Below are positions 53,359 through 61,815 of a DNA stretch of 64,000 bases, piece by piece; positions within the stretch are counted from its first letter, which is position 1; every line of letters starts with the position of its first letter. A program made the translations under genes and the position numbers. The stretch is from contig NZ_FQVJ01000003.1 in the NCBI RefSeq assembly GCF_900129125.1, forward strand, positions 1-64,000, in the 5' to 3' direction. The DNA comes from Acidocella aminolytica 101 = DSM 11237 (lineage in GTDB: Bacteria; Pseudomonadota; Alphaproteobacteria; Acetobacterales; Acetobacteraceae). The notes under the pieces were generated by a model. The model was not told the DNA's origin. It did no database searches and saw only the letters and a program-made list of their open reading frames with translations.

Positions 53359-54334
53359 TCAGCCGACCCTCAAACGAGCCGTGCTGACAGGCATCGGCGC
53401 CTATTTGCCCGCGCAAATTCTTACCAACGAGGATATGGCCAAGCGTGTCGACACCTCGGATGAATGGATCACCGAGCGCACTGGCATCAAGCAGCGCCAT
53501 TTCGCCGCCTCGCACGAAACCGCCGCCTATATGGGCGCAGAAGCTGGGCGCAAGGCGTTGGAACAGGCCGGACTGGCCCCGGAGGCGCTGGGTGCGATTA
53601 TTGTCGCCACCTCCACCCCGGATCAGGCTTTTCCCTCCACAGCTGTGCATATCCAGGCAGCGCTGGGGGCCAAGTCTGCCTTTGGGTTTGATCTTGCCGC
53701 CGCCTGTTCAGGCTTCATCTACGGCCTCTCCGTTGCAGATGCGGTGTTGCGGGCTGGGCAGGTCAAAAGTGTTCTGGTCATCGGTTCAGAAGTATATTCC
53801 CGCATCCTGAATTTCGAGGACCGTGGCACCTGTGTGCTATTTGGCGATGGGGCAGGGGCGGTGCTGCTGGAGGCCCGTGAGGTGGAAAAATCCGGCCCTG
53901 GCCTGCTCTCCACCCATTTGCACGCGGACGGCACTCTGGCTGACATTCTTTATGTGGATGGCGCCGTCGGCCAGAAGGACAAGCCGGGCCATCTGGTTAT
54001 GCACGGGCGTGAGGTTTTTCGCCACGCCGTGAACCTTCTGGCTGGGGCGGTCAATGAGGCACTGGCCGAGAATAATCTCGCCGCGTCGGATATTGATCTG
54101 CTGGTGCCCCACCAAGCCAATCGCCGCATCATTGATGGCGTGGGTAAAAAGCTCGGCCTGCCGCCGGAGCGCGTGGTCGTGACCGTGGATAAGCACGCCA
54201 ACACCTCCGCCGCCTCCATTCCGTTGGCCCTTGCCTGCGCGATGGAGGAGGGCCGCACCAAGCCCGGTCAGCTTCTGCTGCTAGAGGCTCTGGGCGGCGG
54301 TCTCACCTGGGGGGCCGCACTGCTGCGCCTATGA
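53351..54334 (+). CDS. fabH: 3-oxoacyl-ACP synthase III
   Basis: This 327-residue enzyme condenses acetyl-CoA with malonyl-ACP to start fatty-acid synthesis. The catalytic triad is visible: Cys119 in LAAACSGFIYG, His in VPHQANRRIID, and Asn in DKHANTSAAS. It starts inside the end of plsX. A hairpin follows the stop. Confidence 0.97.
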   Translation: MADQPTLKRAVLTGIGAYLPAQILTNEDMAKRVDTSDEWITERTGIKQRHFAASHETAAYMGAEAGRKALEQAGLAPEALGAIIVATSTPDQAFPSTAVHIQAALGAKSAFGFDLAAACSGFIYGLSVADAVLRAGQVKSVLVIGSEVYSRILNFEDRGTCVLFGDGAGAVLLEAREVEKSGPGLLSTHLHADGTLADILYVDGAVGQKDKPGHLVMHGREVFRHAVNLLAGAVNEALAENNLAASDIDLLVPHQANRRIIDGVGKKLGLPPERVVVTVDKHANTSAASIPLALACAMEEGRTKPGQLLLLEALGGGLTWGAALLRL

Positions 54335-54359
54335 GTGCGTCATAGTTGATATTCTTTTT

Positions 54360-54394
54360 AAAATCAGGGCGACTCATCGAGTCGCGGTGATTTT
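54360..54394 (+). terminator. hairpin after fabH
   Basis: AAAATCA and TGATTTT enclose GCGACTC-ATC-GAGTCGC with a GG/GG internal loop. The 3' side ends in TTTT. It separates fabH from ihfA and probably ends or attenuates the plsX-fabH message. Confidence 0.65.
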
Positions 54395-54452
54395 GCAGCG
54401 AATCGGTCAAGTAACTTGTTGACCCGTAAGCCGCCCGTGCTAATCTTGAAAA

Positions 54453-54764
54453 ATGAACACATTGACCCGTGCACAGCTTACCGAGGCGATCTACGCGACC
54501 GTCGGCCTGTCGCGGCATGAATCGGCTGATCTGCTAGAACACGTGCTTAACCGCATAGCGGATGCGCTTGAAGCTGGTAAATCCGTTAAAATCAGTGGTT
54601 TTGGTACGTTTTCTGTCCGACAGAAAGGCCGCCGCATTGGCCGCAACCCCAAAACCGGGGTTGAGGTTCCCATCCTTCCCCGCCGCGTTCTGGTTTTTCG
54701 GCCGAGCCAGATGCTGCGGGATGCGGTAAATGCCGACGAAACCACACCCGCTCCCAAAGCCTGA
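54453..54764 (+). CDS. ihfA: integration host factor subunit alpha
   Basis: This 103-residue HU/IHF-fold protein starts [20 protein letters not shown]. It has [20 protein letters not shown] and the minor-groove wedge [13 protein letters not shown] with its Pro. The pairing with a merR-type gene downstream and fabH upstream matches alphaproteobacterial ihfA loci. It bends DNA in recombination and sigma-54 promoters. Confidence 0.95.
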   Translation: MNTLTRAQLTEAIYATVGLSRHESADLLEHVLNRIADALEAGKSVKISGFGTFSVRQKGRRIGRNPKTGVEVPILPRRVLVFRPSQMLRDAVNADETTPAPKA

Positions 54765-54780
54765 CTAAGCGAAGGATCTG

Positions 54781-55347
54781 ATGGTGGATGAAGAGTACAA
54801 CGCGGAGCTAGAAGACGGCTCGCCGTCTGAGTTGAGCGGCGAGGTGGGCCGCCCGCGTATCCGTAAAGCGGCAGATGCTTTCCGCACCATCTCCGAGGTT
54901 GCTGATGAACTGCACGTGCCCCAGCATGTGCTGCGCTTTTGGGAGACCAAATTCCCCCAAGTGCGGCCACTGAAGCGCGGTGGCGGGCGTCGGTATTACC
55001 GGCCCGAGGATGTGGCGCTACTGCGCCGGGTCGCGGACCTGCTATACACCCAGGGGTATACCATCAAGGGCGTGCAGCGCCTACTGCGTGATAGTGCGGT
55101 GGTGGTCGCAGACCCGCCGCAAGCCGAGCCGGAACAATCCCCGGCTCCGGAACAACCAGCCTTGCTCCAAGACCTGCCCGCCGAAGCCGAGTCGCAGCAA
55201 GATGCCTCGGCGCGAGAATCAGAGGCGCCCGCGAGTCCCGCGCCAGAAGAGCAGCCCACCGCGTTGGAAGATGAAATCATTCGCTTACGGGGCCTATTAT
55301 TTGAGACCTTGTCAGCGCTGGAGGCTATGCGCCGTACACTGGGCTAG
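54781..55347 (+). CDS. MerR-family regulator downstream of ihfA
   Basis: This 188-residue protein has an N-terminal MerR winged-helix ([20 protein letters not shown], then [20 protein letters not shown]). An acidic, Ala/Pro-rich linker (about 115-165) and a short C-terminal helix follow. It lacks the cysteine metal ligands of mercury sensors. It is 16 bp after ihfA and belongs to the conserved ihfA-merR pair. The effector and targets are unknown. Confidence 0.9.
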   Translation: MVDEEYNAELEDGSPSELSGEVGRPRIRKAADAFRTISEVADELHVPQHVLRFWETKFPQVRPLKRGGGRRYYRPEDVALLRRVADLLYTQGYTIKGVQRLLRDSAVVVADPPQAEPEQSPAPEQPALLQDLPAEAESQQDASARESEAPASPAPEEQPTALEDEIIRLRGLLFETLSALEAMRRTLG

Positions 55348-55378
55348 ACTTGGCCAAACGCCAAAGTTTTTTCCATCA

Positions 55379-55409
55379 CCGTCGCTCTTACGGGGCGGCG
55401 GTTTTGTTT
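55379..55409 (+). terminator. terminator after the merR-like gene
   Basis: CCGTCGC and GCGGCGG form a 7-bp GC-rich stem with one wobble pair, followed by TTTTGTTTT. It lies 31 bp after the stop and ahead of tRNA-Pro. Confidence 0.55.
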
Positions 55410-55479
55410 TCTGTGGCGGTTAAATGCATCTTGCCTCTTGGCGGCGCGGCCTGGGGCTGCTACAGGCTCGCGCCACGGC

Positions 55480-55556
55480 CGGAGCGTAGCGCAGCCTGGT
55501 AGCGCATCAGTCTGGGGGACTGGGGGTCGTGGGTTCGAATCCCGCCGCTCCGACCA
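55480..55556 (+). tRNA. tRNA-Pro(GGG)
   Basis: The 77-nt gene has acceptor stem CGGAGCG/CGCTCCG and a standard D-arm. The anticodon stem CAGT/ACTG has loop CTGGGGG (anticodon GGG), and the T-arm is GTGGG-TTCGAAT-CCCGC. An encoded CCA end follows discriminator A. Reads CCC and CCU codons. Confidence 0.95.
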
Positions 55557-55746
55557 TTTTTCGTAGGGCTTTCAATAGCCCCGACTTCCCACTAAAATCC
55601 CTTGTTTTCAAAATATTTTTAGATTTAGGCGCAGGCTGTCCCACTGGCGATTCCGCTGCTTTTCTGTCAACATGTTTGCCGTTTGCTGACATTTCCTTAC
55701 ATAAGGAACAAGCATAACGCAGACCAGAGAGAGCAGACACGTCAGA

Positions 55747-57582
55747 ATGAAGCCTGAAAACGACCCATCTCCGCCGCATGTCCTGTTTGATGAACCCAAA
55801 CCGTTATCGCTTCCTTTTCTTGCGGCCTTGGCGCTTGGGCTTGGTGTTTTCACCGGCGGCGGCGCTGTCGTGTTCCGCCTTCTTATCGGGCTGATCCATA
55901 ATTTCGCGTTTCTCGGCCATTGGTCGTTTCATTATAATGCCAGCCTGTTCACCGGGCCGTCGCCTTGGGGGGCGGGCATTATACTGGTGCCTATCATAGG
56001 CGGCCTCATAGTGACTTTCCTGGTCGTGAATTTCGCGCCCGAAGCCCGTGGACATGGCGTGCCGGAAGTCATGGATGCGATTTTCTATAAGGACGGCATC
56101 ATCCGCCCGGTTGTCGCGGCGGTTAAATCTGTGGCCTCAGCCATTGCCATTGGCACCGGGGCCGCGGTGGGGCGTGAAGGGCCGATCATCCAAATTGGCT
56201 CCGCTTTTGGTTCCACGCTCGGCCAGGTCATCGACATGCCGCCCTTCCAGCGCATTATTCTGGTCGCGGCCGGTGCAGGGGCGGGCATCGCCGCCACCTT
56301 CAATACGCCGATTGGCGGGGTCATGTTCGCACTCGAACTCATGCTGCCGGAGATCAGCGTCTCCTCCTTCCTGCCGGTTGCATTGGCCACGGGTGCCGCA
56401 ACCTTCATAGGCCGCGCGCTGCTGGGTAGTCAGCCAGCATTCTTTGTGCCGCCCTTGCCGGCTTTGGGCACCAACCTGCATGCAGTTGGTAATTTGTTCC
56501 TGTTCGCGGCACTGGGCGGGCTGGCTGGTCTGGCGTCAGGCGGGTTCATTCGGGGGCTTTACGTCTCCGAGGTCGTGTTCGAGCGGATCAGAAATCCCTA
56601 TGTCCGGCACATCATTGGCATGTTGCTGATGGGCCTGCTGATCTACGGCATCCTGGTATTCACAGGGCATTATTTTGTTGAGGGCGTGGGCTACGCGATG
56701 ATCCAGGCGTTGCTTACTGCCCAGCTTGCCCCCGGTGCCAGCCTGGCCTTCTTTGCAGGTTTGCTGGTGCTACTGTTTATCGCCAAGCTGTTTGCCACCT
56801 GCATGTGCCTTGGTTCAGGTTCGTCCGGCGGCATTTTCTCACCTTCCCTGTTCATGGGCGCCTCCATTGGCGGGGCTTTCGCGGCTATCATGCAAATGAT
56901 GCATCTTGCGGGCCCAGCGGACATCACCAGCTTCGCGATGGTCGGCATGGCGGCGATGGTCGGCGGCGGAACCGGGGCGGTCATGACCGCAGTGACCATG
57001 ATCTTCGAGATGACGCGAGATTACGGCATTGTCATGCCCATGATCATCGCCGTAGCCGTGGCCGTGGGCGTGCGCCGCCTGTTGGCGCCTGAAAGCATTT
57101 ACACCATCAAACTCGTCAAGCGCGGCCATTTCATTCCCAAGGCTCTGCATGCGGATATGTTCCTGGTCCGTCAGGCATCCGACATCATGGAAGAAGACAT
57201 CCGCGTCCTGCCTGGCTCCACCCCGTTTGAAGCACTCATCAGCGCGGAGGAAGAAACAGGCCGGATGCGCCATGCGGTCATTACCCAGGACGGGCTGATA
57301 ACCGGCGTGCTGCGGGTCAACATGGCCCTGCGCAAGGGGCTGGCGGAGGCTGAGCGTTCCCTGACTCTTGCAGACATTGCCAGCAAGCGTTTCGTCGTCG
57401 TACACGACACTGATATCGCTCACGCCGTCATTGGCCGCATGTGGCGGCGTGGCGCCATTATGGCGGTCGTCACCCGGGGCGCCGGGCAAGACGCCCACGG
57501 GCAGGACGTGATCGGCGTCATCACCAAAGAGCATCTGGCGGACAGCGTCGCCAGCGCCGTCATCCATTTCCGCAACGACTAA
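55747..57582 (+). CDS. CLC-family chloride channel/antiporter with CBS domains
   Basis: This 611-residue membrane protein has CLC filter segments RGHGVPEVMD (about 101-110, in place of GSGIPE), GREGPIIQIGSA (gating Glu144) and GSGSSGGIFSPSLFMGA. About ten helices are followed by a cytoplasmic CBS-domain pair (about 465-600). GREGP shows a chloride-type channel and not the CLC-F fluoride subgroup, which has GREGT and a Met filter. It precedes the fluoride-riboswitch operon, and both may belong to anion and acid handling. Confidence 0.9.
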   Translation: MKPENDPSPPHVLFDEPKPLSLPFLAALALGLGVFTGGGAVVFRLLIGLIHNFAFLGHWSFHYNASLFTGPSPWGAGIILVPIIGGLIVTFLVVNFAPEARGHGVPEVMDAIFYKDGIIRPVVAAVKSVASAIAIGTGAAVGREGPIIQIGSAFGSTLGQVIDMPPFQRIILVAAGAGAGIAATFNTPIGGVMFALELMLPEISVSSFLPVALATGAATFIGRALLGSQPAFFVPPLPALGTNLHAVGNLFLFAALGGLAGLASGGFIRGLYVSEVVFERIRNPYVRHIIGMLLMGLLIYGILVFTGHYFVEGVGYAMIQALLTAQLAPGASLAFFAGLLVLLFIAKLFATCMCLGSGSSGGIFSPSLFMGASIGGAFAAIMQMMHLAGPADITSFAMVGMAAMVGGGTGAVMTAVTMIFEMTRDYGIVMPMIIAVAVAVGVRRLLAPESIYTIKLVKRGHFIPKALHADMFLVRQASDIMEEDIRVLPGSTPFEALISAEEETGRMRHAVITQDGLITGVLRVNMALRKGLAEAERSLTLADIASKRFVVVHDTDIAHAVIGRMWRRGAIMAVVTRGAGQDAHGQDVIGVITKEHLADSVASAVIHFRND

Positions 57583-57609
57583 CCGGCGCGCCCGGTTAAA
57601 GGAGCTATC

Positions 57610-58494
57610 ATGAAGATTGGTTTTCTGGGGCTGGGCCAGATGGGCCATGGAATGGCCGCGAATTTGATCAAGGCCGGACACGAGGTCACGCTCTATAACC
57701 GCACACGCGAAAAAGCTGCGGAACTGGACGCGCCGATTGCCGCCACACCCGGCCAGGCGGTTGCCGGTAAGGAGGTGGTGTTCACCATGCTCGCCCACGA
57801 TTCCGCGCTGGACGCCCTGTTGCACGGGCCGGATGGCATTCTGGAGCATCTGCCGCCGGGCGCCATCCATGTTTCTTGCAGCACTATCAGCATTGAATTC
57901 GCGGAGACGTTGACCAAGCTGCACGCATCAGCCGGGCAGCGTTTTGTCTCCGCCCCGGTCTTTGGCCGGCCGGATGCCGCTGCTACCGCCAAGCTGTTTA
58001 TAGCCGCCGCTGGGGCAGGGGAGGATCTCGCCAGCCTCCAACCTTTGTTTGACACCATCGGCCAGCGTACCTTTGTGATGGGAGACATTCCCTCCCGCGC
58101 CAATCTGGTGAAGCTGAGCGGAAATTTCCTTATCGTCGCGGTAATTGAGGCGCTGGGGGAAGCGCTGGCCCTGGTCGGCAAAGGCGGGGTGGACAAAGCT
58201 GCGTATCTTGAGTTGTTGACTTCTACTTTGTTCAGCGCGCCGGTTTACAAAACCTACGGCAATATTTTGCTGGAGCAGAAATTCGAACCGGCCGGCTTTG
58301 CCGCCCCGCTGGGGCAGAAAGATATCCGCCTCGTCCTCGCCGCCGCCGAGGCATTAAATGTACCCCTGCCGCTGGCCAGCTTGTTCCGCGACCGCTTTCT
58401 AACTCTCATCGCCAATGGTGGTGAAAAACTGGACTGGTCCGCCATTGGCGCGCTGGCGGCAAAGGATTCAGGTCAGCCATCCGGTCCTTGCTAG
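57610..58494 (+). CDS. NAD(P)-dependent beta-hydroxyacid dehydrogenase
   Basis: This 294-residue enzyme starts MKIGFLGLGQMGHGMAANLI, the Rossmann GxGxxG of the 3-hydroxyisobutyrate dehydrogenase/6-phosphogluconate-like family. The substrate region has VSCSTISIEFAETL and FVSAPVFGRPDAA. The catalytic Lys is in ANLVKLSGNFL. It lies 27 bp after the CLC gene with AAAGGAG at the start. Substrate unknown; possible roles are in branched-chain or short hydroxyacid metabolism. Confidence 0.88.
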   Translation: MKIGFLGLGQMGHGMAANLIKAGHEVTLYNRTREKAAELDAPIAATPGQAVAGKEVVFTMLAHDSALDALLHGPDGILEHLPPGAIHVSCSTISIEFAETLTKLHASAGQRFVSAPVFGRPDAAATAKLFIAAAGAGEDLASLQPLFDTIGQRTFVMGDIPSRANLVKLSGNFLIVAVIEALGEALALVGKGGVDKAAYLELLTSTLFSAPVYKTYGNILLEQKFEPAGFAAPLGQKDIRLVLAAAEALNVPLPLASLFRDRFLTLIANGGEKLDWSAIGALAAKDSGQPSGPC

Positions 58495-58514
58495 TCTTTC
58501 CTGGTCTGGCTAAA

Positions 58515-58576
58515 TGCAGGCAGACGGGGATGGAGTCCCCCAAAACCGCTCCTTCGGGGAGCTGATGACTCCTGCA
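58515..58576 (+). promoter_or_regulatory. fluoride riboswitch (crcB motif)
   Basis: The sequence carries the conserved fluoride-aptamer blocks in order: GGGGATGGAGTCCCCC, AAAACCGC, and GCTGATGACTCCTG. An outer stem pairs TGCAGG (58515-58520) with CCTGCA (58571-58576). It stands about 65 bp before crcB, with no other gene in the gap, so fluoride would turn on crcB and downstream genes. The match to the consensus is close, including the pseudoknot-forming core. Confidence 0.93.
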
Positions 58577-58640
58577 GGCGTTATGCACTGCGGGAGTCGC
58601 GCGTCTTGGCCCCCGTGGTATTGAGAAGGAGATAGGTTGC

Positions 58641-59081
58641 ATGCTTCAAACCTTGGCTGTTGCGCTCGGGGGCGCTGTCGGCAGTGTTGGGCGATATTGG
58701 TTCGCCATCGCGGCCGCTTCCATCAGCCGTAACTTGCCCGTCGGCACCATTATCATCAACATCATCGGATCTTTCGCCATCGGCTTTGTCGGCGCATTGA
58801 CGCTCAGCCATGGCCGCTTTCCGGTGCCGGAGCCGCTGCGCCTGTTTTTTCTGGTTGGCGTATGCGGGGGGTTCACCACGTTCTCCTCCTTCAGCCTGCA
58901 AACGTTGGATCTGCTGCGTGGCGGGGCCCTGGGCCGGGCGCTGCTGAACATCGGCCTCTCCGTGGGGTTTTGTCTTATGGCGGTGGCTATCGGTTACACT
59001 CTGGGTCAAAAGCTGGGCGCTACGCCGACTAATCTTAGCCAAAGCGCCGCCCAGACCGTTGTTGAAGAAGAAGCCTCGTAA
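58641..59081 (+). CDS. crcB: fluoride channel CrcB/Fluc
   Basis: This 146-residue four-helix membrane protein exports fluoride as a dual-topology dimer. It starts [20 protein letters not shown], with [20 protein letters not shown] (conserved Asn) and [19 protein letters not shown], the Phe-box and Na+ site region. Directly preceded by the fluoride riboswitch. 11 bp separate it from the Usp gene. Confidence 0.95.
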   Translation: MLQTLAVALGGAVGSVGRYWFAIAAASISRNLPVGTIIINIIGSFAIGFVGALTLSHGRFPVPEPLRLFFLVGVCGGFTTFSSFSLQTLDLLRGGALGRALLNIGLSVGFCLMAVAIGYTLGQKLGATPTNLSQSAAQTVVEEEAS

Positions 59082-59092
59082 GGAGACGCGTT

Positions 59093-59899
59093 ATGACCCG
59101 CATCCTGGCGCTGCTGACCAGCCCACATACCGCAGGCGCGGTGCTTTCAGCCACGGCATGTTTCACCGCCCAAACCGGTCCGGCGACAATTGAACTGTTG
59201 CACCCACGCCCGGACATCGACCCGGATTTTCTTCCAACAGAGGAAGTTTACACAGCGTCGCACCGCCAGCGTTTTGAAGCTGAACAAAACCAGCTCAGCG
59301 CCACCTTGCAGGCTGAGGCAGCCGCCTGGGCCAAAGCGGGCCTGCCGCCCTTGCGCGAGACGCGCGGCAGTCCCACCTCTCTGGCCGCCAAGGCCAGTGA
59401 AGCGGCGGACATCGTCATTCTGGGCGCCCCGCACAACGACCCTGAAGCCCGCAACATGCTCGAACATATGTTGTTTGATGCACATAAGCCGGTCCTACTG
59501 GTTCCCCCCGTCATGCCGCACGGTTTTGGCCAGAACATCGCCATAGCCTGGTCAGGCAGCGGTGAGCGGGTTGGCAAAATCATTGCCGCTCTGCCCACTT
59601 TGCTGCTGGCCGCGCGCCGCAGCACCATTCTCATCGGCACAGATGCTGCCCATGCCGGCACACCGCCGGATGACGTGCTGCAAACCCTGCAAGATGCCGG
59701 TAAGCCCCCGCAGATCCATCGTTTCTCCATTGCCGGGCGGCATATCGGCACGGCCTTGTTGACCGAGGCCCACGCCGTAGGGGCTGATTTGTTGGTGATG
59801 GGTGCCTTCAGCCATAGCCGCCTCAGAGAGTTTTTCTTCGGCGGGGCCACGGTTGAAATTCTCCAGTTGCTCGACCTGCCGGTGCTGATGCAGCATTGA
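59093..59899 (+). CDS. universal stress protein (UspA-type, tandem domains)
   Basis: This 268-residue cytoplasmic protein has two alpha/beta Usp domains: the first at about 1-140 and the second at about 145-268. The second ends in LLVMGAFSHSRLREFFFGGA, a GxxxHxxxR...G-type nucleotide loop. Usp proteins bind ATP and rise under stress. Its place between crcB and a cation/proton antiporter suggests co-induction by fluoride. No link to fluoride is proven for the protein itself. Confidence 0.88.
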   Translation: MTRILALLTSPHTAGAVLSATACFTAQTGPATIELLHPRPDIDPDFLPTEEVYTASHRQRFEAEQNQLSATLQAEAAAWAKAGLPPLRETRGSPTSLAAKASEAADIVILGAPHNDPEARNMLEHMLFDAHKPVLLVPPVMPHGFGQNIAIAWSGSGERVGKIIAALPTLLLAARRSTILIGTDAAHAGTPPDDVLQTLQDAGKPPQIHRFSIAGRHIGTALLTEAHAVGADLLVMGAFSHSRLREFFFGGATVEILQLLDLPVLMQH

Positions 59900-59964
59900 G
59901 AATTTTCCAAGGATTCAGATCAGGTTGGGTGTCCTAACCCGGTCTGCCCAGCTATTTATCAGGC

Positions 59965-61179
59965 ATGAATGAATTTCTGACTTCGATGATCGATTTAATG
60001 ATCGTCGCCATCGCTGTCGCGCTCGTCGCACGCCGCCTGCGTCTGCCTTATACGGTCGGGCTTGTTGTAGCCGGCATTGGGTTGGCGCTCAGCCCCATCA
60101 ATCCGGGGCTGGTGTTAACCCATAACGTCATTTTCGAGCTGATTTTGCCGCCCTTGCTGTTTGAGGCGGCCATCAACATTCAGTGGAAAGAATTGCAGCA
60201 AGACGCGCTGCCGATTCTCACCCTCGCGATTGTAGGCACCTTACTGGCCGCCGCCGCCGTTACGCTGGCCTTCCATTTCCTGCTGGGCTGGCCCCTGAAA
60301 CCGGCGATGATGTTCGGCGTTCTCATTGCCGCTACGGACCCTGTCGCGGTAATCGCCATGTTCAAGGATAACGGCGTGCATGGCCGCCTGCGGCTGCTGG
60401 TGGAAAGCGAGAGCCTGCTGAATGACGGCGTGGCGGCGGTGCTGTTCGCGCTAGTTCTGGCCTGGGTACAGGCATCAGGTCAGGCGCATCTCGGCACGGG
60501 GCAGATTGCCGGGCTGCTCGCAGTCACCGTTGGTGGCGGCATTGTGACCGGCGCGGTTTGCGCGGGGCTGGCCATCATGCTCATCCGCCGCACAACAGAC
60601 CATCTGGTTGAAAGCACAGTCACCACCATCCTGGCTTATGGCTCCTTTCTGCTGGCGGAGCGCTTCAACTGCTCCGGCGTGTTGGCCACCGTGACTGCCG
60701 GGCTGTTAATGGGCAATCTCGGCTTGGCCCCGGTCAGCAAATACGGTCACTCAGTCACGGATAAAGGGCGGGAATTCACCCTGGCGCTGTGGGACTTCCT
60801 GGCCTTTATCGCAAACTCCTTCGTATTCCTGCTCATTGGCATCACCGTTGCGAAAATTCCGTTTCACGATCTGGGGGACAAGGCGTTGAGCTTTGACATC
60901 ATCGTGGTGCTAATCAGCCGGGCACTCACGGTTTATCCGCTATCGATGCTCTTCCGCCGTTCCCCCTGGAGCATTCCAACCAAATTCCAGCATGTGCTGT
61001 GGTGGGGCGGTTTGCGCGGCGCGCTGGGGCTTGCTTTGGCGCTCTCTCTGCCATCGGCGTTGGAGATGCGTAATCAGGTACTTATCGCCACATTCGGCGT
61101 TGTGGTTTTCTCGGTCGTGGTGCAGGGGCTGACCATGCCGTTATTGCTACGCGGGCTGGGCATCACCCAGAACCGCTAA
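59965..61179 (+). CDS. CPA1-family cation/proton antiporter
   Basis: This 404-residue membrane protein with about 12 helices has the CPA1 ion-site motifs ATDPVAVIAM (Asp125) and ESESLLNDGVAAV (Asn-Asp at 153-154). Charged C-terminal sequence is short. It probably exchanges Na+ (or K+) for protons. It follows the Usp gene by 65 bp on the same strand in the fluoride-riboswitch unit, which could pair fluoride export with pH balance. The 3' end overlaps the TetR gene by 4 bp. Confidence 0.9.
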   Translation: MNEFLTSMIDLMIVAIAVALVARRLRLPYTVGLVVAGIGLALSPINPGLVLTHNVIFELILPPLLFEAAINIQWKELQQDALPILTLAIVGTLLAAAAVTLAFHFLLGWPLKPAMMFGVLIAATDPVAVIAMFKDNGVHGRLRLLVESESLLNDGVAAVLFALVLAWVQASGQAHLGTGQIAGLLAVTVGGGIVTGAVCAGLAIMLIRRTTDHLVESTVTTILAYGSFLLAERFNCSGVLATVTAGLLMGNLGLAPVSKYGHSVTDKGREFTLALWDFLAFIANSFVFLLIGITVAKIPFHDLGDKALSFDIIVVLISRALTVYPLSMLFRRSPWSIPTKFQHVLWWGGLRGALGLALALSLPSALEMRNQVLIATFGVVVFSVVVQGLTMPLLLRGLGITQNR

Positions 61180-61736
61180 CGTTCAGGGGCTACGGCCATG
61201 GTCAAACGTGCCGCCAGAATGTCGGTGGCCCCCGAATCAGCGGGCAGGCGGCCATCAATCGCCAAGTCCGCGAGGCCATGCAGCAGGCACCAGCAGGCTA
61301 GGCTTTTATCCGCCGCTTCACCCGCAGATACGGTTTTTGCCACACGCGTCGCCAGTACCCCATAAGCGGCGGCAAGCGCATTCTCCAGCTCAGGATAATG
61401 TCCCAGCCGCTCTGGCCCAAAAATTAGCCGGTACAGCGCCGGGTTGGTGGTGGCAAAGCGTATATAAGCCTCGCCCTGGGCGGCAAGCGGCGCCACGGCC
61501 ATGCGGTCGGCTGACTCCAGCGCGGTGGTCAAATCCCACACGCCGGAAGTGGCGATGGCGGCCAATAAATGTTCACGATCAGCGAAATGGCGATACGCCG
61601 CGGTGGCCGAAACCCCTACACGCCGCGTCACGGCACGCAGGGAAAGCCCCGCCAGCCCTTCCTCCGCGAGAATTTGCCGCCCTGCTTCCAACAAGGCAAT
61701 GCGTGGCGGGCGACGCTCAAATTGAAAGCCTGACAT
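61176..61736 (-). CDS. TetR-family regulator with WHG-type C-terminus
   Basis: This 186-residue repressor has an N-terminal helix-turn-helix (LAGLSLRAVTRRVGVSATAA YRHFADREHLL). The C-terminal ligand domain shows YIRFATTNPALYRLIFGPER, a TetR_C / WHG pattern. It is convergent with the antiporter and 79 bp downstream of mntH on the same strand. The ligand and targets are unknown; mntH or the antiporter could be regulated. Confidence 0.88.
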   Translation of the reverse strand: MSGFQFERRPPRIALLEAGRQILAEEGLAGLSLRAVTRRVGVSATAAYRHFADREHLLAAIATSGVWDLTTALESADRMAVAPLAAQGEAYIRFATTNPALYRLIFGPERLGHYPELENALAAAYGVLATRVAKTVSAGEAADKSLACWCLLHGLADLAIDGRLPADSGATDILAARLTMAVAPER

Positions 61737-61815
61737 CTGTTAACCTGATTTTGGAAAAAAGTTAACAACGTTAATACCCCAAGAGCCGCGTTCTGCCAAC
61801 CAAAACAGGCCGATA

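Noticed and set aside
55747-57582. CLC gene as a fluoride-specific CLC-F exporter near the fluoride riboswitch
   Set aside because: The filter has GREGP and not GREGT, the Met filter is missing, and the gene lies upstream of the riboswitch.
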